Below, piece by piece: positions 59,894 to 64,000 of a stretch of DNA of 64,000 bases. A program made the translations under genes and the position numbers. This DNA comes from Ensifer sp. PDNC004 (GTDB lineage Bacteria; Pseudomonadota; Alphaproteobacteria; Rhizobiales; Rhizobiaceae). Position 1 is the first letter of the stretch; each line of letters opens with the position of its first letter. The stretch covers positions 3,374,501 through 3,438,500 of the forward strand of contig NZ_CP070353.1 in the NCBI RefSeq assembly GCF_016919405.1, in the 5' to 3' direction. The notes beneath the pieces were generated by a model. The model searched no databases. It had not been told where the DNA came from and worked only from the letters and a program-made list of their open reading frames with translations.

Positions 59894-60916
59894 GTGGCGC
59901 AAAAGGTCAAGCTTTCGACGATCGCGGAAACACTCGGTCTTTCGACGGCGACGGTATCTCTGGCCCTGCGTGACAGCCCGCTGGTGGCGACCGTCACCCG
60001 CGACAAGATCAAGGAACAGGCGCGCGCGCTCGGCTATATCTACAACCGCCGCGCCGCCAGTCTCAGGACATCGCGATCGGGCATCATCGGCGTCGTCGTG
60101 CACGACATCATGAACCCGTTCTACGGGGAAATCCTCAAGGCGATCGAGGCCGAACTCGACCGCGACAAGCAGACCTTCATTCTTTCCAATCACTACGATT
60201 CCGTCGACAAGCAGCGCGATTTCATCGAGACGCTGTTGCAGCTCGGCGGTGACGGCGTGATCATGTCGCCAGCGATCGGCACGCCGCTGGAGGACATCCA
60301 GCTCGCCGAGGACAACGGCATGCCGGCGATCCTGATCGCCCGCTCGATCGAGGGTGTGGACGTGCCGATCTTCCGCGGCGACGACGCCTACGGCATCTCG
60401 CTTGCCGCCAACCACCTGATCGGCCTTGGCCACCGCTGTATCGCCATGGTCGGCGGCACGGACGAGACGTCCACCGGACGCGACCGCTACCAGGGCTACG
60501 TCAACGCGCTGCGCAAGGCCAATATCGAGGTCGATCCGGAACTGCGCATTCCCGGGCCCCGCACGAAGCAGGGCGGCTTCGAGGCCGCGGTGCACCTGCT
60601 TTCGTTGCCGCAGAAGCCGACCGCGGTCGTCTGTTGGAACGACCTCGTGGCGATCGGCATGATGAACGGCATCGCGCGCGCCGGTCTCGTGCCGGGCGTC
60701 GACATCTCCGTGACCGGCTACGACGACCTGGAAGAGGCGTCGATCGCGACGCCGGCGCTCACCACCGTCTGGAATGGGCAGGCCGATGTCGGCCGTAGTG
60801 CTGCCCGCGCACTACTCGACAAGCTCTCCGGCAGCCATGAGCCGGATGGAATTCACCTGATCAAGCCGGAGATGCGCATCCGGCAGTCGACCGGCCCCTT
60901 GCGGGTCATCGCCTGA
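59894..60916 (+). CDS. LacI-family transcriptional regulator
   Basis: The 340-residue protein starts with a GTG (MAQKVKLSTIAETLGLSTATVSLALRDSPLVATVTRDKI), a LacI HTH with the recognition segment TATVSLALR. A sugar-binding-protein-like core contains the GVVVHDIMNPFYGEIL and VTGYDDLEEASIATPALTTV segments. GGGGGC precedes the start. It is followed 27 bp later by a D-2-hydroxyacid dehydrogenase gene on the same strand, which is the likely target along with itself. An AT-rich palindrome lies 125 bp upstream. The effector is unknown. Confidence 0.94.
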   Translation: MAQKVKLSTIAETLGLSTATVSLALRDSPLVATVTRDKIKEQARALGYIYNRRAASLRTSRSGIIGVVVHDIMNPFYGEILKAIEAELDRDKQTFILSNHYDSVDKQRDFIETLLQLGGDGVIMSPAIGTPLEDIQLAEDNGMPAILIARSIEGVDVPIFRGDDAYGISLAANHLIGLGHRCIAMVGGTDETSTGRDRYQGYVNALRKANIEVDPELRIPGPRTKQGGFEAAVHLLSLPQKPTAVVCWNDLVAIGMMNGIARAGLVPGVDISVTGYDDLEEASIATPALTTVWNGQADVGRSAARALLDKLSGSHEPDGIHLIKPEMRIRQSTGPLRVIA

Positions 60917-60943
60917 GGTCCATCACCCGCAAGGAAAATTGCC

Positions 60944-61909
60944 ATGTCTGCCCGCATTCGCGTTCTCGTGCCCGGAAAAATCAATCCGCGGGTGATCGAT
61001 CGTCTGGCGGAACGGTTCGACGTGGTGCGGATCGAAGGTGCCGATGCGACGCTGGTGACGCCGCAGATGCAGGACGTCAAGGCGATCGCCGTTTCTGGGC
61101 GCGTGCCGGCTGCACTGATGGACGCCCTGCCGCAGCTTGAGATCATCGCCAATTTCGGCGTCGGCTACGACGGGGTGGAGGTCGGGCATGCCGCGGCCAA
61201 GGGAATTGCCGTCAGCAACACGCCCGACGTCCTGACGGAAGAAGTGGCCGATACCGCGGTCGGACTGCTGCTCAACACGCTCCGTCAATTGCCGCAGGCG
61301 GAGCAATGGCTGCGCCAGGGTCGCTGGAGCCGCGAGGGCGCCTTCCCGCTGTCGCCGCTGTCGCTGCGGGGTCGAAGCGTCGGTCTTTACGGTCTCGGAC
61401 GCATCGGTCTCGCAATTGCCAAGCGGCTCGAAGCCTTCGGCGTGTCGATCGCCTATCACACCCGCAGCCCGCGCGAGGGCCTTGCCTATGCCTACCATCC
61501 GACACTTGTCGGGATGGCCGGTGCGGTCGACACGCTCGTCGTCATCGTGCCGGGCACCGAGGCGACGCGGCGCACGGTCAATTCCGAGGTGCTTGCCGCG
61601 CTCGGAAGCAACGGGGTGCTGATCAATGTCGGGCGAGGCTCGACGGTCGACGAACAGGCTTTGATCGCAGCGCTTCAGGGCGGCGTGATCGCCGGTGCCG
61701 GTCTCGATGTCTTCGAGAACGAGCCGCAGGTGCCCGAGGCGCTGGTGGCCCTCCCGAATGTTTCGCTGCTGCCGCATGTGGCCTCGGCGTCGGTGGTGAC
61801 GCGCAACGCCATGGCCGATCTCGTCGCCGACAACATTCTGGCGTGGTTTTCGACCGGCAAGGCGCTGACGCCAGTGCCGGAAACGCCGTTCACGCGTCGC
61901 GCGCACTAA
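60944..61909 (+). CDS. D-isomer-specific 2-hydroxyacid dehydrogenase
   Basis: The 321-residue enzyme has the D-2-hydroxyacid dehydrogenase fold with the NAD(P)-binding GLYGLGRIGLAIAKRL motif. The catalytic arginine is in NVGRGSTVD, the glutamate in DVFENEPQVP and the histidine in LLPHVASAS. It reduces a 2-keto acid such as glyoxylate or hydroxypyruvate, or the reverse. It is probably co-transcribed with the LacI gene upstream. A 12-bp GAGCTTAAGCTC palindrome at 61929-61940 separates it from the convergent hydrolase. Substrate choice is open; glyoxylate/hydroxypyruvate reductases look most alike. Confidence 0.94.
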   Translation: MSARIRVLVPGKINPRVIDRLAERFDVVRIEGADATLVTPQMQDVKAIAVSGRVPAALMDALPQLEIIANFGVGYDGVEVGHAAAKGIAVSNTPDVLTEEVADTAVGLLLNTLRQLPQAEQWLRQGRWSREGAFPLSPLSLRGRSVGLYGLGRIGLAIAKRLEAFGVSIAYHTRSPREGLAYAYHPTLVGMAGAVDTLVVIVPGTEATRRTVNSEVLAALGSNGVLINVGRGSTVDEQALIAALQGGVIAGAGLDVFENEPQVPEALVALPNVSLLPHVASASVVTRNAMADLVADNILAWFSTGKALTPVPETPFTRRAH

Positions 61910-61951
61910 GGCCCGAGGACGACGGGCCGAGCTTAAGCTCAAGCGGCCAGA

Positions 61952-62713
61952 TCAAGCCGCCAGACGACCGGCCGCATAGGTCCTGACCGCATCGCCGAAT
62001 GCCTTGAACAGGCTCGCGGACGGCGTGTCGGTGCGCACCCAGTATTCCGGATGCCATTGTACGCCGACGGCAAAGGCCTTGGAGCCGATCACCGAAACCG
62101 CCTCGATCGTGCCGTCGTCGGCAACCGCTTCGACCGCAAGACGGGGCGCGGCTGCGCCGATCGCCTGGCGATGCAGCGAGTTGACGCGGATGCGGCCGGC
62201 GCCGAGCACCGGCGCAAGGCAGCTTCCTTCCTTGACGATCACGTCCTGGCGGATGCCGTAGGCGACGTCGAGTTCCTTCACGTCGGGCTTGCGGTGATCC
62301 CAGATGCCAGGCTGGTCCTGAATTTCGGAGGCGAGCGTGCCACCGAGCGCGACGTTCAGTTCCTGGATGCCGCGACAGATGGCGAGAAGCGGCACGCCGC
62401 GTTCCAGCGCGCGCGTAATGAGCGGCAGGCTGGTCGCGTCGCGGCCGGGATCGAAGGGGCCGTCGCTCTCCTTGGCCTCGGCTCCATAAAGCGCGGGATG
62501 GACGTTCGAACGGGCGCCGCTGGCCAGCACGCCGTCGACCCGGTCGAGGATCTCGTCGATGTCGTTGCCGGTCTCGAGCGCCGGGATGAGGAAGGGCATA
62601 ACGCCGGCGCCTTCGACGGCGGCGCGCACATATTGATGGGCAACGACATGCCAGACATTGCCGTCGAATTCGCGGAAATCGCAGGGGATGGCAACGACAG
62701 GTTTCGACATCAT
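61952..62713 (-). CDS. Class I glutamine amidotransferase-like gamma-glutamyl hydrolase (PuuD-like, peptidase C26)
   Basis: The 253-residue protein has the C26 nucleophile motif LLAICRGIQELNVALGG and the catalytic histidine-glutamate pair in AVGVQWHPEY. It resembles gamma-glutamyl-gamma-aminobutyrate hydrolase PuuD of putrescine degradation, but no other puu genes are nearby. GGAG precedes ATG codons at 62713 and 62710; the first is used, and the upstream frame to 62812 is rejected as off-family. It is convergent with the dehydrogenase gene. Confidence 0.92.
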   Translation of the reverse strand: MMSKPVVAIPCDFREFDGNVWHVVAHQYVRAAVEGAGVMPFLIPALETGNDIDEILDRVDGVLASGARSNVHPALYGAEAKESDGPFDPGRDATSLPLITRALERGVPLLAICRGIQELNVALGGTLASEIQDQPGIWDHRKPDVKELDVAYGIRQDVIVKEGSCLAPVLGAGRIRVNSLHRQAIGAAAPRLAVEAVADDGTIEAVSVIGSKAFAVGVQWHPEYWVRTDTPSASLFKAFGDAVRTYAAGRLAA

Positions 62714-63139
62714 CAGGCTCCGTTGGATGCTTGAGAAAAGCCTTGCCTTCAGTTGCAGATGAAAGTCAACTGAGAAGGTGGTGAGCGCGATCGTCGCGCC
62801 GATCCCGGGCATCGAGACAGGAGGAGCGGTCCGAAACGGCAGGAAATCACAGGTAATTCTTCAAGAACGAGTAACCATCATAGGCGCAAGTTTGGGATCA
62901 ACTACCGGCGTCGCAGAATTGTCGAAGTTGCGATCAAGCCGTTTTATTGTGCGAATGCCTATGTTTGGTTGTAGAAACCGAGTGTTGTCCCGCGCGGTTC
63001 GCACTACTGAGTTGAACTCTTGGGCGATGCCGGCGAAGACCCGTGATTTTGCTGGGATTCGGTACATTTTTCGGGGCGTTAGACGAAATCTTTCGTTAAG
63101 TCATCACCCCTAACAATCCGGTAAACCGGAGCTTGGTTC
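62714..63139. other. Long intergenic region with the promoters of the PuuD-like and PAS-sensor genes
   Basis: No convincing gene is seen in these 426 bp. Short open frames lack start signals and family features. A TCCGGT-AA-ACCGGA hairpin lies at 63117-63130, just before the Shine-Dalgarno of the sensor gene. Confidence 0.6.
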
Positions 63140-64000
63140 ATGATGCGACTTGGACAGAGCGCTCTTCCGACTGACGTGTATCTGTCATCCGTGAGCTCGC
63201 TCTACGAACATCGCAAAACGCTGGTGATCGGCATGCTGTCGCATGTCGTGACGTTCCTGCTCGTCTATCTGAAAACCAGTGATCCGCTCTATCTCGCCTG
63301 CTCCGGTGTGATCTTCGTCCTCTGGGCGCTGCGCAATCTCGACATGGCGCGGTTCGACCGGCAGGATTTCTCCAATGCCGATCGGGCGATGGTCCGCAAG
63401 TGGGAGAACCGCTACATCGTCGGCGGCGTCAGCGTCACGCTCACCTGCGGTATTGCCTGTGGCTACTCCATCGCCATCAGCCAGGACTCCTTTTCCGAGC
63501 TCGCCACCATTTCGGTGACGCTTGCGTCGATGATTTCGCTCGTCGGTCGCAATTACGGCTCCGAGCGGGCCGTGCTCCTCTTGTCTTCCTCGGCCTGTCT
63601 GCCGATCGTCATCGGTCTGATCACGCTGCAGGACGTGTTCATGCTGGCGCTTGCCGTGCTGATCCTGCCCTTCATCCTGTCCACCTGGATGATGGCCAAC
63701 AACGTGCGCGCCTTTCTCTACGAGAACGTGATGGCGGCGCGCGAGATCGCCACGATCGCCGGCCAGTTCGACACCGCGCTCAACAACATGACGCACGGGC
63801 TGTTCATGCTTGATGCCGATGGTCGCGTGGTTGTGGCCAACGAGCGGGCCTGCGAATTGCTGGCGCTCGGCGACCGCACCGAGCTCAAGGGCTGGCTGCT
63901 CGGCGACGTGATCCGGCGCGGTGCACGGCGCATGCGCCTCGATCCGGACAAGACCAAGGTCATTTCGCGTCAGCTCGACCTTCTGCTCAAGGGCAAGCGG
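63140..64000 (+). CDS. Membrane-anchored PAS-domain signalling protein (partial, C-terminus outside window)
   Basis: The first 287 residues are seen, starting with the ATG at 63140 preceded by GGAG. About five membrane segments follow between residues 24 and 190 (HVVTFLLVYL, LACSGVIFVLWAL, VGGVSVTLTCGIACGYSIAI and others). A linker and a PAS-like region open with FDTALNNMTHGLFMLDADGRVVVANERACEL. In rhizobia this arrangement usually continues into GGDEF and EAL domains, so a cyclic-di-GMP enzyme is likely, but those domains lie beyond the window. An alternative output such as a histidine kinase cannot be excluded. Confidence 0.85.
   Translation, partial: MMRLGQSALPTDVYLSSVSSLYEHRKTLVIGMLSHVVTFLLVYLKTSDPLYLACSGVIFVLWALRNLDMARFDRQDFSNADRAMVRKWENRYIVGGVSVTLTCGIACGYSIAISQDSFSELATISVTLASMISLVGRNYGSERAVLLLSSSACLPIVIGLITLQDVFMLALAVLILPFILSTWMMANNVRAFLYENVMAAREIATIAGQFDTALNNMTHGLFMLDADGRVVVANERACELLALGDRTELKGWLLGDVIRRGARRMRLDPDKTKVISRQLDLLLKGKR

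Overview
The window is a GC-rich, gene-dense stretch of an alphaproteobacterial chromosome. Gene content and order (Pha/Mrp antiporter, gltX-lysS, emrR-emrAB type efflux, LacI-xylB-xylA, metNIQ, eda, type III ornithine decarboxylase with a speF-type leader) point to the Rhizobiaceae, most likely Sinorhizobium/Ensifer. This placement is inferred from remembered gene neighbourhoods, not from a search. There are no rRNA or tRNA genes, no CRISPR array, and no transposase or integrase. The mobile-looking material is limited to short palindromic intergenic repeats.

Layout. Positions 1-1732 hold the N-terminal part of a PhaA/MrpA antiporter subunit. A CHASE-PAS-GGDEF-EAL cyclic-di-GMP protein, a DUF3008 protein, and the exonuclease-DNA ligase pair of the ligase-associated repair system follow (2017-7699). 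Next are a nucleoside hydrolase, two exported or anchored hypothetical proteins and gltX-lysS (7788-13184). An ArsR regulator with a clear promoter and operator, a VOC protein, TerC and an AraC regulator occupy 13377-16394. A divergent TetR-emrAB unit with two matching 16-bp operators lies at 16506-20340. From 20425 to 30450 is a carbohydrate block: Tat metallophosphoesterase, LacI regulator, xylB, NTF2-like protein, xylA, a TIM-barrel isomerase, a Gfo/Idh/MocA oxidoreductase and a GH1 beta-glucosidase.

Positions 30505-38404 carry an epimerase, metNIQ, a GFA protein, trhO, an overlapping CYTH-CHAD pair and eda. Positions 38597-43075 hold a DUF533 protein, an acetyltransferase, a small membrane protein, a DUF1007-NicO metal transport pair and a LysR regulator. 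The ornithine/lysine decarboxylase (43777-44910) has a roughly 370-nt structured leader resembling the speF RNA. A hairpin-rich rhizobial repeat containing a 13-codon ORF follows it. A LysE exporter at 45911-46536 is broken by an in-frame TAG and probably also by a frameshift.

The most interesting region is the metal block at 49206-54594. A Tat-exported two-domain multicopper oxidase overlaps by ATGA with a ZIP transporter that has an unusual periplasmic N-terminal domain. Both sit behind a perfect TGCAAAT-G-ATTTGCA palindrome that resembles a Fur/Mur-family box. Converging on this unit is an operon of a His-rich COG0523 GTPase, a WD40 protein and cysE. The right end holds glycan genes (two glycosyltransferases and a flippase), a creatininase-family protein divergent from a Lys-rich MarR regulator, a LacI regulator with a D-2-hydroxyacid dehydrogenase, a class I glutamine amidotransferase-like hydrolase, and the start of a membrane-anchored PAS sensor cut by the window edge.
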